Of a DNA stretch of 64,000 nt, positions 24,534 to 37,559 are shown piece by piece. Positions within the stretch are counted from its first letter, which is position 1; each line of letters starts with the position of its first letter. Origin of the DNA: Bufo bufo (taxonomy: Eukaryota > Chordata > Amphibia > Anura > Bufonidae); assembly GCF_905171765.1 (NCBI RefSeq), contig NC_053391.1:267208377-267272376 (forward strand), given 5' to 3'. The position numbers and the translations under genes are program-made. Under the pieces are notes generated by a model. That model had not been told where the DNA came from. It made no database searches and saw nothing but the letters and a program-made list of their open reading frames with translations.

Positions 24534-27500
24534 ATGCAAGCTACTGTGACACCAGATATGAGTGGTGCGACTGGGAACGTCTGGCAGTAGAGGGCACAGT
24601 ACACGCTGTAGGCCTGACACACACGCTTGCAGGCAACTGCAATTATATTACAATGAAAAAATAGTTTGTTTATTTTTTTAAATGTAATCTACTGTGACAC
24701 CAGATATGAGTGGTGCAACTGGGCACTGGCAGTTGTGGGCACAGTACACGCTGTATACCTGACACACACGCTTAAGGGCAAGTGCAAATATATTACAGTG
24801 AAAAAATTGTTGTTTTTATTTAAATGCAAGCTACTGTGACACCAGATATGAGTGGTGCAACTGGGCACTGGCAGTAGTGGGCACAGTACACGCTGTAGGC
24901 CTGACACACACGCTTGCTGCAACTGCAATTATATTACAGTGAAAAAATTGTTGTTTTTATTTAAATGCAAGCTACTGTGACACCAGATATGAATGGTGCA
25001 ACTGAGCACTGGCAGTAGTGGGCACAGTACACGCTGTAGGCCTGACACACACGCTTGCAGGCAACTGCAATTATATTACACAGAAAAAATTGTTGTTTTT
25101 AAAAAAAATGTAATCTACTGTGACACCAGATATGAGTGGTGCAACTGGGCACTAGCAGTAGTAGGCACAGTACACGCTGTAGGCCTGACACACACGCTTG
25201 CAGGCAACTGCAATTATATTACACTGAAAAAATTGTTGTTGTTTTTTTAAATGTAATCTACTGTGACACCAGATATGAGTGGTGCAACTGGGCACTGGCA
25301 GGCAGTACACGCTGTAGGCCTGACACACACGCTTGCAGGCAACTGCAATTATATTACAGTGAAAAAATATATTTTATTTTTTTTAAATGTAATCTACTGT
25401 GACACCAGATAAGAGTGGTGCAACTGGGCACTGGCAGTAGTGGGCACATTACACGCTGTAGGCCTGACACACAAGCTTGCAGGCAACTGCAATTATATTA
25501 CAGTAAAAAAAAAATATATATATATTTTTTTTAAATGTAATCTACTGTGACACCAGATATGAGTGGTGCAACTGGGCACTGGCATCTGGCAATAAGGGGC
25601 ACAGTACACGCTGTAGACCTGACACACACGCTTAAGGGCAAGTGCAAATATATTACAGTGAAAAAATTGTTGTTTTTATTTAAATGCAAGCTACTGTGAC
25701 ACCATATATGAGTGGTGCGACTGGGAACGTCTGGCAGTAGAGGGCACAGTACACGCTGTAGGCCTGACACACACGCTTGCAGGCAATTGCAATTATATTA
25801 CAGTGAAAAAATTGTTTGTTTTTTAAATGTAATCAACTGTGACACCAGATATGAGTGATGCTACTGGGCACTAGCATCTGGGAGTAGTGGGCACAGTACA
25901 CGCTGTAAACCTGACACACGCTTGCAGGCAACTGCAATTATATTACAGTGAAATTTTTATTTTTTAAATGTAATCTACTCTAACACCAGATTTGAGTGGT
26001 GCAACTGGGCACTGGCAGTAGTGGGCACAGTACACGCTGTAGGCCTGACACACACGCTTGAAGGCAACTGCAATTATATTACAGTGAAAAAATTGTTGTT
26101 TTTATTTAAATGCAAGCTACTGTGACACCAGATATGAGTGGGGCAACTGAGCACTGGCGTCTGGCAGTAGTGGGCAAATTACACTCTGTAGGCCTGACAC
26201 ACACGCTTGCAGGCAACTGCAATTATATTACAGTGAAAAAATAGTTGTTTTTTTTAAATGTAATCTACTGTGACACCAGATATAAGGTGGTGCAACTGGG
26301 CACTGGCAGCAGTGGGCACAGTACACGCTGTAGGCCTGACACACACGCTTGCAGGCAACTGCAATTATATTACAGTGAAAAAATTGTTGTTTTTTTAAAA
26401 ATTTTAATCTACTGTGACACCAGATATGAGTGGTGCAACTGGGCACTAGCAGTAGTGGGCACAGTACACGCTGTAGGCCTGACACACATGCATGCAGGCA
26501 ACTGCAATTATTTTACAGTGAAAAAATTGTTGTTGTTTTTTTTAAATGTAATATACCTTGACACCAGATATGAGTGGTGCAACTGGGCACTGGCAGTAGT
26601 GGGCACAGTACACGCTGTAGGCCTGACACACACGCTTGCAGGCAACTGCAATTATATTACAGTGAAAAAATTGTTGTTGTTTTTTTAAATGTAATCTACT
26701 GTGACACCAGATAAAAGTGGTGCAACTGGGCACTGGCAGTAGTGGGCACAGTACACGTTGTAGGCCTGACACACAAGCTTGCAGGCAACTGCAATTATAT
26801 TACTGTGAAAAAATTGTTTGTTTTTTAAATGTAATCTACTGTGACACCAGATATGAGTGGTGCAACTGGGCACTGGCATCTGGGAGTAGTGGGCACAGTA
26901 CACGCTGTAAACCTGACACACACGCTTGTAGGCAACTGCAATTATATTACATTGAAAAAATTGTTGTTTTTATTTAAATGTAATTTACTGTGACACCAGA
27001 TATGAGTGGTGCAACTGGGCACTGACAGTAGTGGGCACAGTACACGCTGTAGGCCTGACACACACGCTTGCAGGCAACTGCAATTATATTACAGTGAAAA
27101 AATTGTGTTTTTTTAAAAGTAATCTACTATGACACCAGATATGAGTGGTGCAACTGGGCACTGGCAGTAGTGGGCACAGTACACACTGTAGGCCTAACAC
27201 ACATGCTTGCAGGCAACTGTAATTTTATTACAGTGAAAAAATAGTTTGTTTATTTTTTTAAATGTAATCTACTGTGACACCAGATATGAGTGATGCAACT
27301 GGGCACTGGCATGAGTGGGCACAGTACACGCTGTAGGCCTGACACACAAGCTTGCAGGCAACTGCAATTATATTACAGTTAATAAATTGTGTTTTTTTTT
27401 TAAATGTAATCTATTGTGACACCAGATATGAGTGGTGCAACTAGGCACTGGCAGTAGTGGGCATAGTACACGCTGTAGGCCTGACACACCTGCTTGCAGG

Positions 27501-30500
27501 CAACTGCAATTATATTACGGTGAAAATTTTTTGGTTTTTATTTAAATGCAAGCTACTGTGACACCAGATATGAGTGGTGCAACTGGGCATGTCTGGCAAT
27601 AGTGGGCACAGTACACGCTGTAGGCCTGACACACACGCTTGCAGGCAATTGCAATTATATTACAGTGAAAAAATTGTTGTTTTTATTTAAATGCAAGCTA
27701 CTGTGACACCAGATATGAGTGGTGCAACTAGGCACTGGCAGTAGTAGGCATACTACACGCTGTAGGCCTGACACACCTGCTTGCAGGCAACTGCAATTAT
27801 ATTACAGTGAAAAAATTGTTGTTGTTATTTAAATGCAAGCTACTGTGACACCAGATATGAGTGGTGGCACTGGCCACTGGCAACTGGCAGTAGTAAGCAC
27901 AGTACACGCTGTAGGACTGACACACACGCTTGCAGGCAACTGCAATTATATTACATTGAAAAAATTGTTGTTTTTATTTAAATGCAAGCTACTGTGACAC
28001 CAGATATGAGTGGTGCAACTGGGCACGTCTGGCAGTAGTGGGCACAGTACACGCTGTAGGCCTGACACACACGCTTGCAGGCAACTGCATTTATATTACA
28101 CTGAAAAAATGGTTGTTGTTTTTTTAAAATGTAATCTACTGTGACACCAGATATGAGTGGTGCAACTGGGCACTGGCAGTAGTGCGCACAGTACACACTG
28201 TAGGCCTAACACACACGCTTGCAGGCAACTGCAATTATATTACAGTGAAAAAATAGTTTGTTTATTTTTTTAAATGTAATCTACTGTGACACCAGATATG
28301 AGTGGTGCAACTGGGCACTGGCAGTAGTGGGCACAGTACACGCTGTAGGCCTGACACACACGCTTGAAGGCAACTGCAATTATATTACAGTGAAAAAATT
28401 GTTGTTTTTATTTAAATGCAAGCTACTGTGACACCAGATATGAGTGGTGCAACTGAGCACTGGCGTCTGGCAGTAGTGGGCAAATTACACGCTGTAGGCC
28501 TGACACACACGCTTGCAGGCAACTGCAATTATATTACAGTGAAAAAATTGTTGTTCTTTTTTAAATGTAATCTACCTTGACACCAGATATGAGTGGTGCA
28601 ACTGGGCACTGGCAGTAGTGGGCACAGTACACACTGTAGGCCTGACACACACGCTTGCAGGCAACTGCAATTATTTTACAGTGAAAAAATTGTTGTTCTT
28701 TTTTAAATGTAATCTACCTTGACACCAGATATGAGTGGTGCAACTGGGCACTGGCAGTAGTGGGCACAGTACACGCTGTAGGCCTGACACACACGCTTGC
28801 AGGCAACTGCAATTATATTACAGTAAAAAAAAATTTGTTTTTTTAAATGTAATCTACTGTGACACCAGATATGAGTGGTGCAACTGGGCACTGGCAGTCG
28901 TGGGCACAGTACATGCTGTAGGCCTGACACACCTGCTTGCAGGCAACTGCAATTATATTACAGTGAAAAAATAGTTTGTTTATTTTTTTTAATGTAATCT
29001 ACTGCGACACCAGATATGAGTGGTGCAACTGGGCACTGGCAGTAGTGGGCACAGTACCCACTGTAGGCCTAACACAGACGCTTGCAGGCAACTGCAATTA
29101 TATAACAGTGAAAAAATTGTTTGTTTTTTAAATGTAATCTACTGTGACACCAGATATGAGTGGGGCAACTGGGCACTGGCATCTGGGAGTAGTGGGCACA
29201 GTACACGCTGTAAACCTGACACACACGCTTGTAGGCAACTGCAATTATATTACATTGAAAATATTGTTGTTTTTATTTAAATGTAATCTACTGTGACACC
29301 AGATATGAGTGGTGCAACTGGGCACTGGCAGTAGTGGGCACAGTACACGCTGTAGGCCTGACACACACGCTTGCAGGCAACTGCAATTATATTACAGTGA
29401 AATTTTTATTTTTTAAATGTAATCTACTGTGACACCAGATATGAGTGGTGCAACTGGGCACTGGCAGTAGTGGGCACAGTACCCACTGTAGGCCTAACAC
29501 ACACGCTTGCAGGCAACTGCAATTATATTACAGTGAAAAAATTGTGTTTTTTTAAAAGTAATCTACTATGACACCAGATATGAGAGGTGCAACTGGGCAC
29601 TGGCAGTAGTGGGCACAGTACACACTGTAGGCCTAACACACATGCTTGCAGGCAACTGCAATTTTATTACAGTGAAAAAATAGTTTGTTTATTTTTTTAA
29701 ATGTAATCTACTGTGACACCAGATATGAGTGATGCAACTGGGCACTGGCATGAGTGGGCACAGTACACGCTGTAGGCCTGACACACAAGCTTGCAGGCAA
29801 CTGCAATTATATTACAGTTAAAAAATTGTTGGTTTTATTTAAATGCAAGCTACTGTGACACCAGATATGAGTGGTGCAACTGAGCACTGGCATCTGGCAA
29901 TAAGGGGCACAGTACACGCTGTAGACTTGACACACACGCTTGTAGGCAACTGCAATTATATTACATTGAAAAAATTGTTGTTTTTATTTAAATGCAAGCT
30001 ACTGTGACACCAGATATGAGTGGTGCAACTGGGAACGTCTGGTAGTAGTGGGCACAGTACACGCTGTAGGCCTGACACACACGCTTGCAGGCAACTGCAA
30101 TTATATTACAGTGAAAAAATTGTTGTTTTTTTAAATGTAATCTACTATGACACCAGATATGAGAGGTGCAACTGGGCACTGGCAGTAGTGGGCACAGTAC
30201 ACGCTGTAGGCCTGACACACACACTTGCAGGCAACTGCAATAATATTACAGTGAAAAAATTGTTGTTGTTTTTTTAAATGTAATCTACTGTGACACCAGA
30301 TATGAGTGGTGCAACTGGGCACTGGCAGTAGTGGGCACAGTACACGCTGTAGGCCTGACACACACGTTTGCAGGCAACTGCAATTATATTACAGTGAAAA
30401 AATTGTTGTTTGTTTTTAAATGCAAGCTACTGTGACACCATATATGAATGGTGGCACTGGCCACTGGCGGCTGGCAGTAGTGGGCACAGTACACGCTGTA

Positions 30501-30650
30501 GGCGTGACACACTTGCTTGCAGGCAACTGCAATTATATTACAGTGAAAAAATTGTTGTTGTTTTTTTAAATGTAATCTACTGTGACACCAAATATGAGTG
30601 GTGCAACTGGGCACTGGCAGTAGTGGGCACAGTATACGCTGTAGGATGTA
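24534..30650. repeat. 143-bp satellite array, block 5
   Basis: About 43 monomers, more diverged from each other than in the 9.46-kb units. Variants include GGCATCTGGGAGTAG, GGCATGAGTGGGC and TAAACCTGACACAC. Local duplications of two-monomer groups are visible (for example 27,100-27,370 resembles 29,540-29,820). The last monomer breaks off within GTATACGCTGTAGGA near 30,640. Confidence 0.95.
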
Positions 30651-31047
30651 CTAGCCCTAAAAAAGGCTTTTTGGGATGCTGTCAGGACGCTGTCCTTACA
30701 GCAGATCAGATGAGTCTTTCAGGACTGGAGTGGACACTGAATACACTGGCCTAGCTATCGATTTCCCTATTAAATCAGCAGCAGCTGCACTGTCCCTCCT
30801 CTCACTAACACTGCAGCTTCCGAATGAATTTAAGATGGATGCTGTCCTTGCTTTTTGCTAGGAGGTGGGAGGGTCTGGGAGGGAAGGTATGCTGCTGATT
30901 GGCTGGAATGTGTCTGCTGACTGTGAGGTACAGGGTCAAAGTTTGCTCAATGATGACAAATAGGGGGCGGACCGAACTTCGCATATGTTCGCCCGCCGCG
31001 GCGAACGCAAACAAGCGATGTTCGCCGGCGAATAGTTCGGGACATCT
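30651..31047. other. Satellite-terminal tail with TTCGCCGGCGAA palindrome
   Basis: Non-tandem sequence directly following the satellite. It contains CTAGCCCTAAAAAAGGC, AGCTATCGATTTCCCTATT, CACTAACACTGCAGC, TGATTGGCTG, AGGGTCAAAGTTTG and a CpG-rich end with CATATGTTCGCCCGC and the perfect palindrome TTCGCCGGCGAA, ending near GTTCGGGACATCTCTA. The same series of landmarks recurs at 31,616-32,128. I infer the end region of a repeat family, but cannot name it. Confidence 0.6.
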
Positions 31048-31615
31048 CTATATTTGAGTAGTATATTCTTAGATAACACCCCAATTCTATGTTGTTTTGG
31101 GGCCCACTGGTCCATCACAACAGTTTAGGTTTTCCTTTAAATTTTCTCACTGTGTGTAGCAGAGGTAAAGCAGTGAAAGCGGATGAATTTGTGCAGCACA
31201 CAAATACACTATTTGAGTAGTATATTCTTAAATAACACCCCAATTATATGTTGTTTTGGGGCCCACTGGTCTTTCACACCAGTTTATGTTTTCCTTTAAA
31301 TTTTCTCAGTGTGTAGCAGAGGTAACGCAGTGAAAGCGGATAAATTTGTGCAGCACCCAAATACACTATTTGAGTAGTATATTCTTAGATAACACCCCGC
31401 TTCTATATTTTGTGTTGGGGGCCACTGGTCTTTCACACCAGTTATAAAAATGTTTTCCTTTAAATTTTCTCCCTGTGTGTAGCAGAGGTAAAGCAGAGAA
31501 AGTGGATACATTTCTGTAGCACACAAATACAATATTTGATTAGTATATTCTTAGATAACACCCCACTTCAATATGTTGTTTTGGGGGACACTGGTCTATT
31601 CCACCAGTTATAATA
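31048..31615. repeat. 161-bp tandem repeat, four units
   Basis: Units begin at ATTTGA(G/T)TAGTATATTCTTA near 31,052, 31,211, 31,370 and 31,532 and carry AACACCCC, TTGTTTTGGGG, CACTGGTC, TTTTCCTTTAAATTTTCTC and GTAGCAGAGGTAA. The array is unrelated in sequence to the 143-bp satellite but sits in the same position relative to a CpG-rich tail. Confidence 0.9.
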
Positions 31616-32128
31616 CTTTTTTCTAATTGCGTTTGTCACTCTTTGCAGTTGTAGTATCGCTGCAGAACCGGTCACAAGTCACAATGCTGCACAATACAAA
31701 TCCACTATAATATGCTTTCTATATTAGAAAGTATATTATAAGTGTATTACACCCCTCTGTACTGCACACCAATCAATAGCACACCTTTACCAGTCCTTAA
31801 AAGGACTTTTGTGGACCTATTAGCTAGCGATTTGTGTCACTATTAACACTCTAACCTCCTGTCCCTGCTCCACACAGCAACCTCTCCCTACACTGACAAA
31901 AGACAGAATGTAAAATGGCAGCCAGATCACGTCTATTTATGTCCATGTGTTGAAACATCTTAATTGGCTGTCCTGTACCACCTGATGGATGTGTCATAGG
32001 TCAAAGTTCTCACAATGTAAAAAAAAATATGGCGCCGGCGAATATCGCCATATGTTCGCATGTTCGGCGAACTGCGAATGAGTAAAGTTTGCCGCGAAAC
32101 GACTGCCGGGCGTACCGCAAGGCCATCT
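31616..32128. other. Second satellite-terminal tail
   Basis: Follows the 161-bp array. Landmarks in the same order as in 30,651-31,047: CCTTAAAAGGAC, TTAGCTAGCGATTTG, CCTGTCCCTGCTC, CTACACTGACAAAAGAC, TAATTGGCTG, TAGGTCAAAGTTCT, then GGCGCCGGCGAA and CATATGTTCGCATG, ending near GGCCATCTCGAG. The resemblance to the first tail is moderate, which suggests an old shared family. Confidence 0.55.
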
Positions 32129-32131
32129 CGA

Positions 32132-35100
32132 GTTATACTGTGACCATATCACCTAAACACTGCTTACACCATGACCTTATCTCCTAAACACTGCTTACAC
32201 CGTGACCTTATTTCCTAAACACTGCTTACACTGTGACCATATCTCCTAAACACTGCTTACACTGTGACCGTATCACCTAAACACTGCTTACACCGTGACC
32301 TTATCTCCTAAACACTGCATACACCGTGACCATATCTCCTAAACACTGCTTACACTGTGACCGTATCACCTAAACACTGCTTACATCGTGACCTTATCTC
32401 CTAAACACTGCTTACACTGTGACCTTATCTCCTAAACACTGCATATACTGTGACCTTATCTCCTAAACACTGCTTATACTGTGGCCTTATCTCCTAAACA
32501 CTGCTTACATCGTGACCTTATCTCCTAAACACTGCTTACACCGTGACCTTATTTCCCTTATTTCCTAAACACTGCTTACACTGTGACCGTATCACCTAAA
32601 CACTGCTTACACCGTGACCTTATCTCATAAACACTGCTTACACCGTGACCTTATTTCCTAAACACTGCGACCATATCTCCTAAACACTGCCTACACTGTG
32701 ACCGTATCACCTAAACACTGCTTATACTGTGGCCTTATCTCCTAAACACTGCTTACATCGTGACCTTATCTCCTAAACACTGCTTACACCGTGACCTTAT
32801 TTCCCTTATTTCCTAAACACTGCTTACACTGTGACCGTATCACCTAAACACTGCTTACACCGTGACCTTATCTCCTAAACACTGCATACACCGTGACCAT
32901 ATCTCCTAAACACTGCTTACACTGTGACCGTATCACCTAAACACTGCTTACACCGTGACCTTATCTCCTAAACACTGCTTACATCGTGACCTTATCTCCT
33001 AAACACTGCATATACTGTGACCTTATCTCCTAAACACTGCTTATACTGTGGCCTTATCTCCTAAACACTGCTTACATCGTGACCTTATCTCCTAAACACT
33101 GCTTACACCGTGACCTTATTTCCCTTATTTCCTAAACACTGCTTACACTGTGACCGTATCACCTAAACACTGCTTACACCGTGACCTTATCTCCTAAACA
33201 CTGCTTACACCGTGACCTTATTTCCTAAACACTGCGACCATATCTCCTAAACACTGCCTACACTGTGACCGTATCACCTAAACACTGCTTATACTGTGGC
33301 CCTATCTCCTAAACACTGCTTACATCGTGACCTTATCTCCTAAACACTGCTTACACCGTGACCTTATTTCCCTTATTTCCTAAACACTGCTTACACTGTG
33401 ACCGTATCACCTAAACACTGCTTACACCGACACCTTATCTCCTAAACACTGCTTTCACCGTGACCTTATTTCCTAAACACTGCGACCATATCTCCTAAAC
33501 ACTGCTTACACCGTGACCTTATCTCCTAAACACTGCTTATACTGTGACCATATCTCCTAAACACTGCATACACCGTGACCATATCTCCTAAACACTGCCT
33601 ACACTGTGACCGTATCACCTAAACACTGCTTATACTGTGGCCTTATCTCCTAAACACTGCTTACACCGTGACCTTATCTCCTAAACACTGCTTACACCGT
33701 GACCTTATTTCCTAAACACTGCTTACACTGTGACCATATCTCCTAAACACTGCTTACACTGTGACTGCATCACCTAAACACTGCTTACACCGTGAACTTA
33801 TCTCCTAAACACTGCTTACACCGTGACCTTATCTCCTAAACACTGCTTACACCGTGACCTTATTTCCTAAACACTGCTTACACTGTGACCATATCTTCTA
33901 AACACGGCTTACACTGTGACCGTATCACCTAAACACTGCTTACACCATGACCTTATCTCCTAAACACTGCTTACACTGTGACCATATCTCCTAAACACTG
34001 CTTACACTGTGACCGTATCACCTAAACACTGCTTACACCGTGACCTTATCTCCTAAACACTGCTTACACTGTGACTGTATCTCCTAAACACTGCTTATAC
34101 TGTGACCGTATCACCTAAACACTGCTTACACCGTGACCTTATCTCCTAAAGACTGCTTACAACGTGACTGTATCTCCTAAACACTGCTTACACCGTGACC
34201 TTATCTCCTAAACACTGCTTACACCGTGACCATATCTCCTAAACACTGCTTACACTGTGACCGTATCACCTAAACACTGCTTACACCGTGACCTTATCTC
34301 CTAAACACTGCTTACATCGTGACCTTATCTCCTAAACACTGCTTACACCGTGACCTTATTTCCCTTATTTCCTAAACACTGCTTACACTGTGACCGTATC
34401 ACCTAAACACTGCTTACACCGTGACCTTATCTCCTAAACACTGCTTACACCGTGACCTTATTTCCTAAACACTGCGACCATATCTCCTAAACACTGCCTA
34501 CACTGTGACCGTATCACCTAAACACTGCTTATACTGTGGCCTTATCTCCTAAACACTGCTTACATCGTGACCTTATCTCCTAAACACTGCTTACACCGTG
34601 ACCTTATTTCCCTTATTTCCTAAACACTGCTTACACTGTGACCGTATCACCTAAACACTGCTTACACCGACACCTTATCTCCTAAACACTGCTTACACCG
34701 TGACCTTATTTCCTAAACACTGCGACCATATCTCCTAAACACTGCCTACACTGTGACCGTATCACCTAAACACTGCTTATACTGTGGCCTTATCTCCTAA
34801 ACACTGCTTACACCGTGACCTTATCTCCTAAACACTGCTTACACCATGACCTTATTTCCTAAACACTGCTTACACTGTGACCTTATTTCCTAAACACTGC
34901 GACCATATCTCCTAAACACTGCCTACACTGTGACCGTATCACCTAAACACTGCTTATACTGTGGCCTTATCTCCTAAACACTGCTTACATCGTGACCTTA
35001 TCTCCTAAACACTGCTTACACCGTGACCTTATTTCCCTTATTTCCTAAACACTGCTTACACTGTGACCGTATCACCTAAACACTGCTTACACCGACACCT

Positions 35101-35970
35101 TATCTCCTAAACACTGCTTACACCGTGACCTTATTTCCTAAACACTGCGACCATATCTCCTAAACACTGCCTACACTGTGACCGTATCACCTAAACACTG
35201 CTTATACTGTGGCCTTATCTCCTAAACACTGCTTACACCGTGACCTTATCTCCTAAACACTGCTTACACCGTGACCTTATTTCCTAAACACTGCTTACAC
35301 CGTGACCTTATTTCCTAAACACTGCGACCATATCTTCTAAACACTGCCTACACTGTGACCGTATCACCTAAACACTGCTTATACTGTGGCCTTATCTCCT
35401 AAACACTGCTTACACCGTGACCTTATCTCCTAAACACTGCTTACACCGTGACCTTATTTCCTAAACACTGCTTACACTGTGACCATATCTCCTAAACACT
35501 GCTTACACTGTGACCGCATCACCTAAACACTGCTTACACCGTGAACTTATCTCCTAAACACTGCTTACACCGTGACCTTATCTCCTAAACACTGCTTACA
35601 CTGTGACCATATCTTCTAAACACTGCTTACACTGTGACCGTATCACCTAAACACTGCTTACACCATGACCTTATCTCCTAAACACTGCTTACACTGTGAC
35701 TGTATCTTCTAAATACTGCTTATACCGTGACCGTATCACCTAAACACTGCTTACACCGTGACCTTATTTCCTAAACACTGCTTACACTGTGACCATATCT
35801 CCTAAACACTGCTTACACTGTGACCGTATCACCTAAACACTGCTTACACCGTGACCTTATCACCTAAACACTGCTTACACCGTGACCTTATCTCCTAAAG
35901 ACTGCTTACAACGTGACTGTATCTCCTAAACACTGCTTACACTGTGACTGTATCATAAAAACTGCTTATA
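32132..35970. repeat. 31-bp minisatellite, about 124 units (left foldback arm, outer part)
   Basis: Units of 31 bp with the core CTAAACACTGCTTACAC and variable middles (GTGACCTTATCTC, GTGACCGTATCAC, GTGACCATATCTC). Units with a duplicated TTTCCCTTATTTC segment recur near 32,545, 32,801, 33,121, 33,368, 34,358, 34,605 and 35,032, and shortened units with CACTGCGACCATATC recur nearby, so a higher-order pattern of about 250-430 bp overlies the 31-bp period. The reverse complement of the same unit forms 58,355-58,620. Confidence 0.97.
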
Positions 35971-36642
35971 GTTATCAGGATCCATCAAAGGTGAAATCTA
36001 GTGTTATATACTCCATGCTACTTTAATCGGGGGGGGGGGGGGGGGGGTAATAAAGTGTTCCAGATATAGCACCCCAGTTTGATCAGGTTTAAATCATTAT
36101 ATGTGAGACTGTTTTCTCAATTCTAGATCAAGTTTCAATTTGATGAGGGAGGCTGTTTAAAGCATTATACACTAAGTGCATTTTCTGTATTTTAGATATG
36201 GTGTCCCAGTATGGGATAGAGACCATCGTTTTGTTTAGCAAGAAGATCATTGTGTATCATCTATGACTGGCAGCTCACCAGGAATTCAACAGGTTCATAA
36301 AACGGAACCCTCTGTTGCATTAGACCCAATTCTGAGATTATGACGAACCCTAAAGCACTTAATAATTTTTATATTTTATTTATCTATTTTGAATATTGTG
36401 CAAAGATCCCATATGGTCTCTGTTCCACTTGTATTCCAGTGGCCATGAAGGGCAGGTGAAGGTAGTAAGAAGTTGCTCTTTAAAGGGAAATTAAAGGCAC
36501 CAACATCACTTCATCTTGTTTAATAGGGTTGGGTGCAGTGCCCATGTCCCCCTAACCCTGCAATGTTAAATACCACCTTACAAGGTCATCTTATCCTCTA
36601 TTGGCTGTCTACCAGACAGCCACTAGAGTCGCTTCAGGGTCC
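35971..36642 (+). repeat. Left inverted arm, inner unique part, with G19 run
   Basis: The reverse complement of this segment is found at 49,491-50,005 and, after the ERV, at 58,254-58,354. Shared landmarks are GGATCCATCAAAGGTGAAAT, CTCCATGCTACTTTAATC, a 19-nt G run (36,029-36,047), CAGATATAGCACCCCAG, CCCAATTCTGAGATTATGAC, CTTCATCTTGTTTAATAGG and GGCTGTCTACCAGACAGCCA, which is itself palindromic. The left arm has about 60 extra bases near 36,195-36,260 relative to the right arm. Similarity stops at CTTCAGGGTCC. Confidence 0.92.
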
Positions 36643-37131
36643 ATAACGGAGTCTAACAACGTGAAATAACACTGGGCATCCTTAAGCTTTGCATGACGAC
36701 AACCAGGCTCTTCAAAAACCCTACAAAAAAGCATTGAGTTAATGTTTTCCGATGGGGAGGCCCAAATGTGAGTGTAGGAGTGACCTGATGTTGGCAGATC
36801 CTTACCCAGCAATCAGGTAACTGACAAAAAGGGTGCAGAGGAAACTATAGTGTTAGAAATACAGTTTGATATTCCTAGCACTATAGTTTTTACCCTCTTT
36901 CAATATTTATATAAGGTCCCAAAAAATCTACAACTCCAAAAAGGCACTGCAATATGTGCTCACCAAGAGAAACTGAGTTTTCTTTGGGGTCTATGGACGC
37001 ACAAACGATTCCATGGTATTTAAAAATTCTTATATGGGGCGAAGTCTATATGATAGACAATTTGATTTCCCGCATCCTCAATCACTGCCAGGTACAGACG
37101 CTCCACCCATGCTGTTTGTGTTGGTTGGTGA
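36643..37131. other. Foldback interior, no recognised feature
   Basis: About 490 bp between the left arm and the piggyBac element. A small inverted pair with AACTATAGTG(T) and CACTATAGTTT lies near 36,844-36,890. Short open frames exist on both strands, but none resembles a family I recognise. Confidence 0.5.
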
Positions 37132-37559
37132 TTAACCCCTTAAGGACTCAGCCCTATTTCACCTTAAGGACTTGGTCATTTTTTGCAAATCTGACCAGTG
37201 TCACTTTAAGTGCTCATAACTTTAAAACGCTTTGACTTACCCAGGCCGTTCTGAGATTGTTTTTTCGTCACATATTGCACTTCATGTCACTGCTAAAATT
37301 GGGTCAAAAAAGTTAATTTTTTTTGCATAAAAAATTAGCAAATTTCAAAGTTTCAGTTTCTCTACTTCTGTAATACATAGTAATAACCCCAAAAATTGTG
37401 ATGACTTTACATTCCCCATATGTCTACTTCATGTTTGTAGCATTTTGGGAATGATATTTTATTTTTTGGGGATGTTACAAGGCTTAGAAGTTTAGAAGCA
37501 AATTTTGAAATTTTTCAGAAATCTTCAAAATCCCACTTTTTATGGACCAGTTCAGGTTT

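Noticed and set aside
1..30650. Many repeated open frames of 60-150 codons on both strands with recurring cysteine-rich or tryptophan-rich peptides
   Set aside because: They recur once per 143-bp monomer, overlap each other in several frames and change frame with homopolymer length. They are by-products of the satellite.
30651..31047. Helitron end (hairpin before a CTRR terminus)
   Set aside because: The TTCGCCGGCGAA palindrome is near the end, but the terminal bases are not CTRR, no TC start was found and no AT target can be shown.
32132..35970. Resemblance to a CRISPR array (short regular repeats)
   Set aside because: The 31-bp units abut directly with no unique spacers, the context is eukaryotic, and no cas gene is present. 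It is a minisatellite.
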